Source: Patagioenas fasciata
Lineage: Eukaryota; Chordata; Aves; Columbiformes; Columbidae
Reading direction: 5' to 3'
Length of the DNA: 64,000 bases
Assembly (NCBI RefSeq): GCF_037038585.1
Contig: NC_092524.1
Location: 45,221,001-45,285,000 of the forward strand
The position numbers were made by a program, and so were the translations under genes. Each line of letters opens with the position of its first letter. Position 1 is the stretch's first letter. The notes under the pieces are model-generated. The model had not been told where the DNA came from and did no database searches. It was given only the letters and a program-made list of their open reading frames with translations. Below are positions 11,883 to 26,205 of the stretch, piece after piece.

Positions 11883-14521
11883 CTGGATGATCTCCTCTTA
11901 CAAATATCTTCCTAAACTCCCATTCTTTTTGCAACAGCTCCAGCTTTGTTTTGTTCTTGTACCTGCTCCATTCTCCTATCTGCAAGTGGCTCCATACACC
12001 ATAAGTGTTCCCTGCTAGATTGCTTTAATAGTGTTCCCTTTCTCTCAGGCTGGCTCTTGGCCAGTCCATCTTAGTGTAGCAATTGTTCCAGTATAATAGG
12101 CAAGGTAAACCACTATCAGTCTCCATTACAGCAGTCTTCACTAATTGCTTTACTTTGGAAGGACTCCATCTCCTTGCTGTCCTGTATAAAATTCTGGAGA
12201 CCAGTTTGGCTAAAAAAATATTCCCCAAGCACACATTTCATGGCACATTACACAAAAACACTGCCTGTTTACGAACATTTTAATTTGACACAATGACAAG
12301 AACAAAACTCAAGAGTTCCAGAAATGTGCATATGCACATATAACACAATTCTTCCCAGGTGAATTAAGTCTTTCTAAGTTTAGTATACAGCATCTTATAT
12401 TTTCTTTGATTAGCATATGCATAAAAATATTGCAGTTCTTTTCTGTATAAAGGACATCATTCAGATCTGCTGCTACTCTCACCATGCAGCAATAGTTCTT
12501 TCAGTATCAAAGTCCCACATATGTTGAGCAAAATCTACCAAGACAAAGCAATTGATGCATTGTTATGCAAATTCCAACACGCTCTCCTTTTTCATCTAAT
12601 GCCAAATGGTCCATTCACTGTATGTCAGGAAACAGCTGTAAATGATGTTATAATCATGATGGCTTAAGAATGTATGTGCAGGAAAACTTATTAATTCTTA
12701 CTGCACTGATAGATACAGTATAATTAAAAAGTAAGTTTCCTGGCATACCACCCATTTTTATGGTTGAAACAGAAGCAGCAAGCTCCATAGAGAGGAAAAG
12801 TGTGCTTGGTAGCTGTGAAGCAGGAGGGGACTTTTGCAAAACAAGACGTCAGAAGTTAGGTAACCCCTGTGGTTAGAAGAAATAGAAATAGAATCAGATA
12901 CTCATCACCTCTAGACCACTGAATGACTGTCTGAAAATTATAATATGTGATAAAATCAACATCTTGACTCACTCCACAATTTTAATATCTCCCAGACATA
13001 AATTTTAAAGGTGTTTGTAGGCCTGGATTGCGACAAGACTTCCTCCACTTGGAACTGCTTCATTATGATGGCAACTTTTAGCTTTAGAGAGTCTATCAGG
13101 TGCATAACCAAATAGCATTTGCCCACACACGTTCCATGAAGGTAGACGGTGTAGTGAATAACGTTTATATATATTCAGTGACACAGGAAATGGATTATGT
13201 GAGGAAAAAGCATGCAGAGGAGCCTGGGAACACAGCCACCTTCTGGATGACCCTGCAGAAGGTGGTACTAGTGACAAATTGCATTCTACCTCTTTTTATA
13301 TAGTTCTGTACTTAGCATTCAGTTGTTTTGGTTTAAGGATGTTTAAAGCTACTCCTGTCTGTAAAAAGAGATTTTTTTTTCTATTAAATAAAAAGAGAGC
13401 TCTTCTTTTGAATTAAAGCTTTTTTTCAAAATAGAAAATTATCCTTAAATACAGGTAGGTGAAATCTATAGAGTGAATGCCTCAGGAACCTAACATCTTG
13501 CAATCTATAAAATCAACTGAAATCATTATCCCAAAGTCATTTGGTTTATAATTCAACTTAAAATAAAGCCTATAAAAGAAAAACAGCATGTATTATGATT
13601 TGTTGTTTCCCAACTATACTAGTTACAATTCTCCAGTCATTTGAAACAATTTTGTATGACAGGATACTCATTTTTGTAATTCCAAGGCATATTTGGGATG
13701 AGTTCCCTGGGTCTTGTGCTTCTCTCAGTTGAACAGAGCAGGAGGACCAGTGCTACATGACCTCCTTCTTTCTGCAGGTCCACCTTTATAGTCCAGCTTG
13801 TCACAGTCAAGGTCTTGAAGGAAAAAACAGTGAGAATTACAATGAGTAGTGTGGGACAAGAGAACAGTAGCTATACACAACAGTTTAGCATGGTTCATGC
13901 TCTGCAGAGCGAAAACAAGAAAAGACAAAACATAACGATTGCTTGAGCCAGAATCCAGTGTGACTTGAGAGAACAGGAAAAACTGAACAGATGTATAAGA
14001 GGGTAATCCTGCTGTTCCTCTATAAATGCCGGGTTGGATTTTTTCTTGTCTTTCCTCACATGCCTTTAACTCTTTCTTTTATTGGAAATTTTTGTTATAA
14101 AGTTCTGTGGTAAAAGTCAGTTACTTTCTTGTTGTTGTTGTTGTTGTTGATTTGTTTGTTCATTTTCCACAGCTGAGTTTTTCCCTGGGATGTAGAAAAT
14201 GGCTAGTTGTCTTTGGGATAGACCTTGCTGTTGCTTCAAGGGGGGAATACATTAACTTCTGTGGTTTTATCCAGTCGAAACATTTTCACAGGCACAGTTC
14301 TGACTAAAGCAAAGGAGTATCACCCACCGTCTCAGTCCTAAACCAAAACCGAGAGGTTCTGATAGCGCTTCACTGATTTACAGTATGAAAACCAAACAAA
14401 TTGCATGAAAAATGCTGCAACTGAATTACAAACAGTATCCATAAGAGACAAATATAGTTTGCTTGTAAAGTCTGTTTAAATCTTTTTGACCAAATACTCT
14501 CTTACCAAGAAGCTTCATGGA

Positions 14522-14555
14522 GGATTAAGTAACACTATGGTGGATTAAGTAACAC
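14522..14555. repeat. 20-bp-period tandem pair
   Basis: GGATTAAGTAACAC occurs at 14522-14535 and again at 14542-14555. It is a local duplication with no known role. Confidence 0.9.
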
Positions 14556-16457
14556 ATTTTGTTCTACATGCACCATAAATGTGGTATAAAAGCCTCCATA
14601 AACCTCTTTTTGCAAGGACTCACTGATGTACCCAATTTTGATGGGTGATCTGGCAGTGCAAAGATCCAGAGTTAAGGACTGTGAAACCATGGCCTCAATA
14701 TCCAATGCTTTTCTGGTGTTAATAATAGCCATGAAACCATTGTGAAAGTTATGAGGGCCCTTAAAATCATTATTAAAGTAGAAACTTTCCTAAGACATAA
14801 ATATTAACACAAGTTACTCAGCTGGCTATCAGAGGGCAGGATGCCTGACTTTCTTGTAGGTTTGAAGATCTGTTGTCAGTCTGAACAAGGGTGCACTTCA
14901 GATACAACACACAGGGAATAAACCAACAGCTACAAAAGCTCAGCTGAATGTGCAGCAAAATCTCCACAAGGATCATGCTAATCAAGTACTCTCTTCCACA
15001 GTTTGCATTTTAAATTGAAATGTAAAGATACTGTGAATCTATGTGCTTGTAGGTATATACATTATGGGGCAAATAAATGCTTACCACAGATGTCCGTTTG
15101 ATGTTAATTTTGTTTGGAACATCCTCAGGAAAGGCTATTTCAAAACAGTGCTGTTTTCAATGAAACATCAAAGCTTTTCCACATCTTCAAAATAAGTCTT
15201 TTATTGCAAAGCCATAAAAGCTCAGTTGAAGTGTATGTGAATGTGTGTATCTACCTTGGAACACACAAATAACTGACAAAATTCAGTTTGTAGTTGCAGA
15301 TGTTATATGCTATGCTACTAAATCTCAATCAGAATCACCTAGTTCATTCTATTAACTTGTTCTTAATCTGTAAAGGTTGCAAGCTATGCAAGGTTTGCAA
15401 TTTTTAGGCATCTAAGTAGGTTTTTAAATTATTTGATTGATTTTTTTCTTCAGTTTTATGATCTAACCTATAGCATTGTCTGCAGTGACAAATTATTTTT
15501 GCATGTTAAAAATTAAATGGGAGTAGCATTTCTCCTCTAAGAGGAAAAAAATCTTTGCCAAATAAATGTCAAGCATATATAGTTAAATAGGAAGATTTTA
15601 CTGAGAGAACCTACAAAACATACACATCAGCAAAATTCACTAATTCAGACACTTCTTTGCCAGGATGTTAAGTCACTCAAAACTGAGGTGAATATCTATA
15701 CCTTGTCTAAGTAATCCATTTACAGATGTTCATCTGGTGAATAAAATAGGAAATTATCATTATTTATATGGAAAATACTCACACTCAGCACTTTTAAATC
15801 CCAACAAACAGCTACTTATGCTAGAAATGTTGTCCATTACTTGCTTTCTTCTGTCCTGATATGACTGCAATGCTGATCTTCATATGACAGCTAATATGTA
15901 CAGCCTCATCACTTACATCAAAAACCTGGATACATTCAGTAAAGAAAGCTCCCTGGAACCTTTAACTGATCACTGCTAAAACAGGAGACTTTTATTCCTG
16001 AAGTCTCTATCCTGCAATTTGCAGCAAAAGTCAGGATAGCTGATCTGGGTACCAGCTGCCTCTTTTCAATGAGACAACCATTTGCGATACCAGTTTCTGC
16101 AGTTTTATACAGCAATCAATTATTCGCTGCCACAATGGGCCACTAAAGACCCATCAGTCAATGATTCGTGTCTGGCAGTTATTTTAAGAAGCCAAAAAGG
16201 AAATCTCCTACAGAAAATAAAATATCTTCATATTTCCGAAATTTAACAAAATATCTGCTTATAAGAATAATCATCTCCAGTGAAGGAAGGAATGAATTAA
16301 ACTTTTTGGAAGATCCCTGAAAGTGTGCAGCAGCTACACCTGTAGGTTAGAACCAAACTGGAACAGGAAGGCAATGAGTCAGGGTGTCAGCTGAAATGGG
16401 ATCTGCAATGTGCTGGAGGAGCAGAGCATTGAGCCAAACCACTGAGCATATCTATGT

Positions 16458-16781
16458 ATGAGACATGGTCAGGAGAGAACCAAGTTTCAGGAAACTGGTC
16501 AAACTGGAATTCACCAAGCTGAAGAGCTGAACAGCAGCACCGCAAGAGACTGGGTGAAGGTCAGAAAGCTGAAGACTCTGAGTAAGACAGGGCTGAATGA
16601 CGTTGGAGTAAATGGAGGGAGAAGAGGAGCCTTAACCCCTAACCAAGACTCTGGAGGAGGAGATGCAAACAGGAATGCAGATGAGAGATTCAGAGACGAG
16701 AGAAACAAGAGCCTGATGCACAGCAGTAACCAAAAGGAACAACCGGGAGCATTGGATAGGATTGTCTCACACCTCCAATAA
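16458..16781 (+). other. Unrecognised 107-codon open frame in a GC-richer island
   Basis: This begins at ATG 16458 in a weak start context and ends just before CCAATAAATG, which contains an AATAAA. The predicted peptide is hydrophilic and charged (rich in R, K, N, Q and G), with no signal peptide, membrane segment or motif I know. The surrounding 16320-16900 region is purine-rich and more GC-rich than its flanks, which alone lengthens open frames. It could be an untranslated exon, an old unrecognised repeat or chance. I infer no function. Confidence 0.1.
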
Positions 16782-19700
16782 ATGGGGAAAACTGCCAGCC
16801 AGCCTCAGGACCCATCCTCAGGATGCCTGATCTCCAAATTCTCCTGGCTCCCCAAAGAGCTGATGACAGGCACAGTCCCTGGAGCTAGATAGTGTGGCTG
16901 AGGCCGAAACAACTGGAAATAGGTAGGATTTGGGATTTATTTGGCCGAATAAGCACTTCTAGGTGGCCATTCATCACAAACTAGGGTTAAAAAATAAATT
17001 GAAACTTCCCTAATCTGCTTCCAGAGGGGGGAAAAAAAAAAAGTACTTTGGTAAACGCTGCACTGAAATTTATTTGAAATCAAATGAAGATGGATCAAGG
17101 GACTGTGACCTGACTAAAACCAATACTACAATACAGCAAAAAGAAAATATTTTTTACTTACGAGTAAGATGTTTTAGTAGGGTTGTTTTTTTTCTTTTTT
17201 TAAAAAAAAAAAGCTTTCAAATTTTGTAAATTATCAATAAACATTTCAAGTTTTACTGGAACAAAGTTGTGGCAGTGCACATGCTTGTGTTGGTGCTTGC
17301 TTGTGTGTATGTATGTATGGAAGTATATAAATAGTTTGTTTCTCCTGCCCCCACGAGGTCTAATCCAAATCACTGCATAATTGTATTTGATAATATGCTG
17401 CCAATTGTTCTGTCCACATAGAGCCATCGAAGGGCATTAGGAACTCTGATGTTTTACATAAGCATTTTTCAAGCTATTTTTATCTCATATACTGCCATCT
17501 CAGAGAAACTCAGTTCTGCACACCTCCTGCTTATTAGCTTCAACAAGGAGCTGTACTAGCACAGATATATTGGCAATGTTTCTAAAAAGTAGTTCAAAGT
17601 ATTATCCTTTCTAAGTCTCATCTCTTCCATGCAGCTCAAGGGAAACACTCGGAAACATCAGTTTGCCAAGCTTTGAAAAGGTCACTTGAATAAAATTTGT
17701 ACCATGCACCCCCTGACACTGACTGAAAAGCAGATTACCTCTCCAAATAGTGACCTGCTATTTCCTTTTAATCAATAGCAAATAGCATTTCAAAGAAAAC
17801 TCCTCAGTAGGTATGAACTAGTTATAGACAATTTTCACCTTGTTCTTAATTCATAGAGAATTACATATCTTGATTTACAATTACAATATTGAATTACAAT
17901 ATCTTGATTGCCTTAGAAACATTAAAAAAAAAAAAAAAAAAAAAAGTAGAAACCCAAATCCCACTATATGACTACATATATTTAATGAATCCTTCTGCTG
18001 GACCAGATCCAATGAGTCTTTTTTGGAATCAGTAAATGGCTTTCCGAACTATTCCTCTAGAGTGAGAGCATGTCAATCTTTTAAAACAGGTTTTTATTGG
18101 ATTTGAAACAGATGAAGATAAAAATAGAGATAAGAGTTATGATGAGAGCTCTAGTACATTCTGAACTGACTAGTTTGAATAACTTTTCTTAAAAAAATGG
18201 TAAATATTGGCAGTGATCTCAGATGCCAGTTTTCTGTAGATACCATATGTAAAACTTTAAGTCTTACATAACACGCTCAAACTAAGGAGAAAAAAAATAT
18301 CTTAAACCTATTTTGTGTGGTATCTGTGTGTGTGAGGGAATGTCTCTCCTTCATTTCTTCATAAATTTATGCAAGCCTAACTACAAACTAATATGCTGAT
18401 TCACAGGGATCTAAAATAGATTATCAGGCTTTCATGGCTGAAATTTGGGTAGAATTTTCCTGATAGGAAATGAAGAGTTCTACATAGGAACTCTTAGGTA
18501 GTTAAGTTGTATTTAAATACCTGTGTTTTGTGAAATGCCATATATATAGATACCTGTGTTATATATAGATAAAATGGCAACATCCATTATTCATTTCATC
18601 AATTTATTTAATATTCAGAATAGCATGCATCAACTAATCTGCAGCTTCATTGTTTTTTTAACCAGACTTGACAAAACTTTCAAGTAAATCTGTTTAGTAA
18701 AGTAGATTTGGGAATATAAAATTTTTGTGTAGCTCAGAAGTGATCCAGAAATCCTTATAAAACCATTGCTGCTGGAGAAGTTCTTTAGAATTCTCAGTTG
18801 TGAGGCTGGTTCAGTTACATGTCAAGTTACCTTTCCTGCTCATAGCATTAATTGCTCAAAGGCTGTGATAAATAGGGAAAAGTCTGATCGTTAAAATTTG
18901 ACCGCAAGAGAACAGGTATATTACACCTGCCAAATAGCTACTGAGTAGCTGAATGATCAGAAAAGGTAGCACTGACATTTTTTGCAATAAAACCAGACAA
19001 GATGAAGTCAAATTATGAATCCTTCACAGTAAATATTGTATCTCCCCCAGTGTATTCAAACTAGCAGTGAAACAAGTGGTATTTCCAATATTAGATTTTA
19101 TCTTTGACCATATGGTACAGCTTACAGAAGTAATTTGGGCAGAACCTGATGTCTTTTTTTATGTGCTTTCTGAGTTCTTTGTTGGTACAGGCAGATGCCA
19201 ACATTAAAAACGTATCACTGGGTACTATTAGGGTAGGCACATTAACTAGACATTTAAATAAAGAGCCCATGTATATATTCCTCAATGAATAGATGCAATT
19301 CACACTGCTTTAAAATCATAGGTCTAAGCCACTGCACTTCAGACATGATAGTGATAAAAGACATATGTCTGCGCCTGTAGTTCTACCTGAAAGCTTCTTG
19401 TATGATCTGAACAGAGGAACCCTACCGATCTTTGTTTTGGACAGGAATGTGATTTGTGGGTGGATGAATGACAGCTTGGGTGGAAAAGCAAGGAGCTACT
19501 TTCAAGTTCAGAGAGAGAAGGACATTTCAGTACTGCCTCAGTCACCCTGCTGTGTAACTCTGGCAGAAATCTGAGTAAGTCATTGCACAGGCTGATGCTA
19601 AAAGAGGGTTGATAGCTGTATCAGCAAAAACATTTCTCAAAGTTTGTTTCAAGATAATGTGGCTTTTGCTACCTTATAACTAGCAATTACCAGTTTCTCA

Positions 19701-22700
19701 TGAAAAGCAAAGCATCCAAGATCTTGGGTTTTGTCTAGGTTGGAGGTGTTAGCACCACTTCATTCAATGCTGCTGTGTGCGCAAGTGCTGGCTCCTTATT
19801 ACAGATATTACAGATAAATTTCAAACAGCTGATGCAGTGACTGCCCCCACCACCTCCCCCAGCCGTCTGCCATCCCTCTAGCAGATACTAAATCCAGTGT
19901 CTGGAATCAGAGTCTGGATCCAGGACTACTAAACTCAACAGGAATCATTCCTTTCTCTCCGGAGGAACTGCACCAATGCTTTGGCTCTCTGTGTTGCCTC
20001 CCTGGCAGGGCCACAGAAAGAAGCTTCGCTGCTTCTCTGGACCTGGCCGCTTTTTGACCACAGCCCCTCAAACCTCAGCATGGGCAGCTACAGAAATAAG
20101 CAGTTTAGGCAGTGACCATGGGAAAAGTGGATTGCTAAGGACAGCCTGACTTACAAGCAGCCTTGCAAACCTGAATGTCATGAGGCTTTCTTCTGTGGCT
20201 GGCTCCACGCTGGCGGCGCATCTGCCTGGGCACTGTGGGGAAGCAGCGGGTGAGCAAGCTGAGCCGCAACCACCAAGCTCGCTCCCCGCAGAGCTGGAAG
20301 CAGTGAGGAGGGGCTGGCTGCTAATTCCTGGATATTGCCAGCTGCTGGATCAGTGAGGAGTTCATCATCCAGAGACAAGAAAACATGGAGACAGAAGAGA
20401 AAAAGTTTGAGCAATCCTAATGGGGGGGGTGCTCCTCTTGATGAGGAAAATATGTCAGATTGACATTCTACTTGCAGTTATTTTACTCTCAAATTTCGCC
20501 TGCTCTGCTCTGAATAAATGGAATTATTTTAAATTCAAGACATTGCTTTGCTTTTAATTAAATGAAAATTGCAAGTTTCCTTTAAATTTAGAGATTAAAA
20601 TTCTCAAAACCCCACATTTTATTTCACTGAGTCTTTAAAGGGGCTTTTCGTATATTAAAAACTAACCAAACAGAAACAACAAACAGCAAAAACAACAAGT
20701 GAATGTAACTAGTTGTTTTACTTCACCCCAGCAGTTGAGGTGCTAGCTAAGCATGAATAACAGCAGCAGTAATGACTTGGTTTGCATAGCATCCCGTGTT
20801 CAGTTAATGTTGTCCTAATGTGATAGGAAATACATAAACACCTGGGAGGCAAAGATCTTCATTACGTTAACTGTCTGCCATTTTCCAATCCCTTGTTACA
20901 ACACCTGGTAAAACAGCCTTTCCTTTGGTAGATGTTATTAAAGAGTTATACTAAACTCAGTGTCACTTTGTTATGGTACTTCTTGTAGGTATATTTAGGA
21001 TAATTGTCAGAGGGATTTTTAACATACACTGCTGATGTAAAATCTAAATGAAAGACGTAATTTTCCATCAAACAGAAAACATTTCCATTTTATTACAAAC
21101 TAAATGATCCAATCTGTGTGTAAGCCAAGAAATTTTATAGCTGTTTCTATTCATGCAGTTCATAAATACCCTGTTTATATAAGAAGATTATGGAGGTATT
21201 TATGTAAAATGGCATCAATAGCATAAAAAAAAAAAGGACACTGAAAATCTAAAGTTATATTACAAGTCTGTCTTGACTCCCTTTAAAAATAAAAAGTTAT
21301 ATTGTGAAAACCAGAGAAAACCAGTAAACTCTGACTGAGAAGCATTAGCCACACAAACAGAAAGTAAAAAGTTACCCTATGTCAGCCAATCTGTGATGCC
21401 CTTAGAAGATCTGCATCTGTATGCCCTTAGAAAACGCAAAGTTTTTTCAATTAACTAGGTTCTTTGTGACTGAAAGCCAAGCTAACTCACATTACCTGGC
21501 ATCTTCTGTAGGCCAAATAAGGCACTCATGCTGAGTCTAAGAGTAAAGGTTCCTTACAAGAGTCAGGTAATTATACAACCTAATTTACATTTCTAAAATT
21601 AGATTCCTTGAATACTACTTTTTCAGGTGCACAGATGACCATGTGTATGTATTTGAAGGTGGCATTTTTGTTAACTTCTTTGCTTCTGATCTTGAAGTAT
21701 GCATGCTTCACTAAGAATGCTGAAAAACACAAGAGCCGGAAGAATCTGCTTTTTCCAGTTTGCTTTCTCTTCCCAGCTGCATTTCATTACTATCCTCTAT
21801 GCCAACAGTGTTTGTTGCTTCATTACATCCTCAAAAGGAGCCCTCAAGACCCTTGCAGCTTCTTGTATGGATGGCTTGCTCCTCCTGAGAACTACGATAC
21901 TCCTTATTTGACAAAAGTAGTTTTAGCCAAGGGGAAGGAAAAAAATGACAGCCTATACAGGCATATAGGCTGCTGCAAACAAATACAGGATTTGGTATGG
22001 ACATGAAACCAAATGTTATCTAAAAGACAGCGAAGAAGCCATGGCCAAATTAAAAGCAGATTTATATAATCCTTTCTAAATAACGTTTCAGACATCTATG
22101 TCCAGAACAGTGACCCTTAGAAATCTCACATTGCCAACCAGGATTCCTATTATGTTTTCTTAAGTAAATCGCTTAGGTCAGGCACCTAAAGTTCACTGCA
22201 TTCATAGAGGAACTGTGGCCTGCTTGGCTGCACAACGTTTAAGGCCAAGTGACATTGACACGTTAGACATCCCACATCCCAGTCTGGTGAAAGACTCAAT
22301 TCAGAAGGTGTGCTCATAATTTGTCAGCAACACTCTGTCAGAGTCAGAATTGCATTCAGTACAAAGTGCCCCTCTTTGAAAAGAGAAAATAAACTGAGTG
22401 CCAATTCTATTGTGTAAATGTTAAGTGACTACTTCACCAGGGCAGCTCAATTCCTTCTTCAGCTTAAGATTCAAAAGTACATCTTCAGCCTTCCTGGAAA
22501 CTGGTCATCCTCCCTTCATAAAACAGGTTGAACTGAAGCACTCTCCATTCTGCCTGCTGAAGTGAGGCCATTAAATATGAAGTAATGTACAATGCCTAAC
22601 ACTGAAGGAAAACAGTAAAGAAGAAACTTAACTCTGAAAACTCTGAAGCCCATTGACAACTGCATTCCTCTGGAAAGGAACTTTTCAGTTGTGGGCCCAG

Positions 22701-23022
22701 CTCGAGTTCACCTTATGAATTTCATTTAATGATGTTTTAATGCATAGAATATCTCTGGAAAAACTGGGAAAAACAGCAGTGATCTAAGTTGAACCTCTTA
22801 TTTTGCAATTGGGATGTGCTAAAAGCTGTGAAATGGTGGTTTAGTATAATAATTTAACAGGCTATGACTTCTTAAAAGTAGACAACTTGATCAACTGCCT
22901 TCATGTATGTGAAGTATGTTATCAATAGCTGTAAAAAATTAAACCTAGAAGTTTAAATTGAATTCATTTGCATGTGTTACCGCTTCTTGCAGTAGGAAAA
23001 AAAAAATGGTGAAACATAGAGT

Positions 23023-23386
23023 TGCAGAAAGGTTTGCGTTGGAAGGGACCTTCAAAGGTCATCTAGTCCAATACCCCTGCCAGGCACAGGGATATCTTTC
23101 ACTAGATCAGGTTGCTCAAAGCCCCATCCAGCCTGGCCTTCAATAACACCAGGAATGGGGCACACACAACTTCTCTGGGCAACCTGTTCCAGTGACTCTC
23201 CACCCTCATAGATAAAAAATTCCTTCCTTATATCTGATCTAAATTTAACCTCTTTTAGTTTAAAACTCTTCATCCTTATCCTACCATTACAGGCCCTGTT
23301 AAAAAGATGCTTTTCATCTTTCTTTAAAGCCCCCTTTATGTATTGAAAGGCCTTTTCCAGGCTAAACAACCCCAACTCTCACAACA
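23023..23386 (-). mobile_element. CR1 LINE, ORF2 C-terminus plus 3' UTR (diverged)
   Basis: A minus-strand CR1 remnant of about 364 bp. Its 3' end is at about 23023, and the inverted conserved stretch GGTTTGCGTTGGAAGGGACC marks the 3' UTR. Upstream on the minus strand, an open frame contains GLFSLEK and SDIRKEFF blocks that match the region near the C-terminus of CR1 ORF2. The terminal octamer repeat is eroded, and the frame runs on into what should be 3' UTR, so it is degraded. Its consensus differs from the 11128 and 43155 copies, so it is another, probably older, subfamily. Confidence 0.93.
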
Positions 23387-25825
23387 TACCAAATGTGTAA
23401 GTTATGTTACTCAATGTGATGAGTCATTGCAAACAAACATTTTCCAGTTTATTATTCAGGTTCCAAATCGCTCATATGGAGCCATGCTTAGGCTGTTTAG
23501 AAACTGTTTACTCAGTCAGCTGTATATGGAAAAGCCTGCCGATTGTTCCACTCTATTCTCTCTTACACATTCCTTTTGTTTGTTTGTTTGTTTGTTTTAA
23601 ATAGGTATCTGATGACAAAAGAGAAGACAACACTGTGGGATTTGAGTAACTACCCATGTTCACAAGTGAACCAAACAAGGTTTGAGTGAGGACAGGTGGA
23701 AAATCACTCATCCAGTCTATTAGACGGACATAGTGCCAAATATTTCAGAAAAAAAAAAAAAGGAACAGTTCACAAAATATTTGCATATAAGAAAAAATGG
23801 TGTTGCTTTCACCAGATGCAATTATCCATAATAAATTATTTAATTTTATTTTTAGTACTCTGAAAGCATCAGTCCCATTTAAACACCAAAAACCTACTCT
23901 GTGTTTTGAATACTCGTGACAAACAATCATCATCTGCCTATAAAAGTGCATCTTTCCTGCAGAGATTCCATGTCTTAGACCACATACACTTTTTTACACT
24001 AAAGGGAGAAGAAAAATAATCAAATATGCTCTCTTCCATAGTAAAAGAAAAATAGATGTTACATTTAGAGACTGTTATGAGGTGAGTCTTTGTCCAAGAA
24101 AGTGATATCCTCATACCCTGACACAGAGAGCTAGCTCTCTTTCAAGACTGTTGGTTACTGACAGGGTGAAAAAAGACACATGGAATATCTGCTAGTCAAA
24201 ACTAGAATGTAATTTATAGCTCCAAGGTAAATAGAGGAAATATGTATTAACTACATTTAGTGAATTAAGAACAACATCCAAAGGAAACAAATGGCTTAAC
24301 CTTTCTATAAGGACAATGCAAACTTGCCAATTCTCCTTCTTTTCCCAGTGTAGAACAGTGTTTATTTTTACACAGTGTACACAGCCTAATCATTTTTGGA
24401 CATTAGCCCATACCACCGGGACATGGAAAGATATGCATATAATCATTTCATGTTATATGGACAGGAAGTTATGCTGGACCTATTAAATAAAGCCTGAACT
24501 GCTGGATTTGAGCATATACAGCAAACATGCCATTTACATGCAATAGATTTTTGGGCAAGAAGCTGACCAATTGCACATCACTTGCATAATAGTTCCAGCA
24601 CATCTGACGTGAAAAACTAGAAATGCTTTATATTATTATATGGACACAGAAGTTATTGTCCTTTAATTTCAAAAGTATAGGTAAGATACAATTTAGACAA
24701 GTGAGTAAGGCCTAGTCAGTAGTATTTGTAAAACAAAGTGTCTTACAAGAAAAAGACAGGAGAATCAAAATCCAGCAATGTGGAAACGCTGGTGCTCAGG
24801 TATTAGGATAATGAGTACTTTACTAAATAGGTTTGATACATTCTAATGCTACTGAAGTGAGCCACCCAACATGTCTTTTCCAGTTACAGTAAAAAAGGTT
24901 CACTGATTTTTTGAAAGTTCATGGCAGAGTTTACCATAGAGACTATCTGGTTTCAACACCAAAAATAATTTGCTTGATCATAACATCCCTTGATGCTTAT
25001 TATGAGTGAAAACTGACCTTCCATCTACTCATGCTGCACACAGCACAATGCATGAACAATATCTGTCATCATGTACTAAGCTTATTAAAACAGTCTGTAA
25101 TTTCAGACATCACTATTATAAGCCCTATTTCAACAGCTTGGGATTTTTTACACTGGATTTCTGAGTTTTAGTGTCTTGCCAAGCAGTATTTTTTTCCTGA
25201 AGGAACAAAAAAAAAAAATAGTACTACTCTTTTCAAAAAATAAGAAAATTGAATATTGTTTATGGTTTTTAATCTTATTTGAATAGGTTGCATTCCAAGA
25301 GAAAAAGTTTCAGCAGAAAGTTGAAACAGCTAAACAAGATGCATCACTGAAGAAGAAATTTCTTAGTGGAACTACCTGTCTTTGATTATGTGAATTCTTA
25401 TGTCTTCCAAGAGGACAACTTTTATCCATATGTCTATCTGTCATATCTGTAGTTCTCTGAGAACTTTGATATACACGTAAGTTACCAATGACAGGAGATC
25501 TGTGCAAATGCATAGAATTTACCTGGATAACCTGGGTCATAGAAGTCCTTTTCACAAATGAGGACTAGAACTTGTTGTCTGCAGCCTAGGAACACAGAAA
25601 TGATGATTCAGATGTTATATGCTCTTTGTTAATTTCCATGCAGGCAACACTTTTCAAACAATTTATTTTATTTCAATAGATGTAAAAAGAAGATAAACAT
25701 CACACATGTATGTTAATTGAAAAACATGCCTAGCCCCCATTTCAGAGGGAAATAAGAAAACAAATTAAAAAATTGCATTAGAATAACTAGTGTCAGATGA
25801 ATTGAACTAAACGAAGAGTCAAACC
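23387..25825. other. AT-rich non-coding stretch, no gene recognised
   Basis: This contains a (TTTG)6 run at about 23575-23600 and short A tracts at about 23749 and 25207. No gene or named element is visible. Confidence 0.6.
23575..23600. repeat. (TTTG)n microsatellite
   Basis: About six TTTG units directly after a pyrimidine-rich stretch. Short and simple. Confidence 0.9.
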
Positions 25826-25924
25826 TGCTCTAGCTGACCCTAGTTTGAGCAATAGGGTTAACCCAGGCAATTTCCAGAGGTCCTTTCCAACCTCAACAAT
25901 TTTGAGATTCTGTGAATCTGTGAT
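25826..25924 (+). mobile_element. CR1 LINE, short 3' tail
   Basis: Plus-strand CR1 3' end. It carries the conserved stretch CAGAGGTCCTTTCCAACCTC and finishes in the terminal repeat GATTCTGTGAATCTGTGAT. About 100 bp remain, with no coding sequence. Its wording before the terminus differs from the other copies, so it is a separate subfamily from the tail at 26206. Confidence 0.88.
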
Positions 25925-26205
25925 AGTGAAATATCTGCCTTGCCGGTTAATTTCTGGACTACCTCTGAAAGGTATTGGCTGACTGCAGAAGACCTTCTGA
26001 AGTAGAGACCTACAGGTAGGCTTAGTAGCACTTAACATTTTCTTGTAGCCATGGTTATCCTTACTAATCGAGCAGCCTAGGCTGTCCTGAACAGCTCGGC
26101 AATTTTCAGCAGTGACAGTGAACAAACCTCAGTAAAGAACTGCATTGCAGGAGACATTTGTGTTACCACTGGGGACAAACTGGCAAAAGGAATAGCAATG
26201 ATCTG

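Larger units (their letters stand above)
11488..23022. other. Non-coding stretch with simple repeats, no gene recognised
   Basis: About 11.5 kb of mostly unique-looking AT-rich DNA. It holds an A/C-rich tract (11810-11882), a GTT run (about 14131-14148), a 20-bp-period duplication (14522-14555), a run of about 22 A (about 17922-17945) and two GC-richer islands (about 16320-16900 and 19980-20420). An open frame of 107 codons (16458-16781, plus, ATG start) and one of 78 codons (20178-20414, minus) lie in those islands. Neither has a recognisable domain, and island composition alone would lengthen frames. The 132-codon frame at 21608 starts at TTG and looks random. Confidence 0.55.

Noticed and set aside
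21608..22006. 132-codon plus-strand frame with hydrophobic N-terminal part
   Set aside because: It starts at TTG, overlaps another open frame and has random-looking composition.
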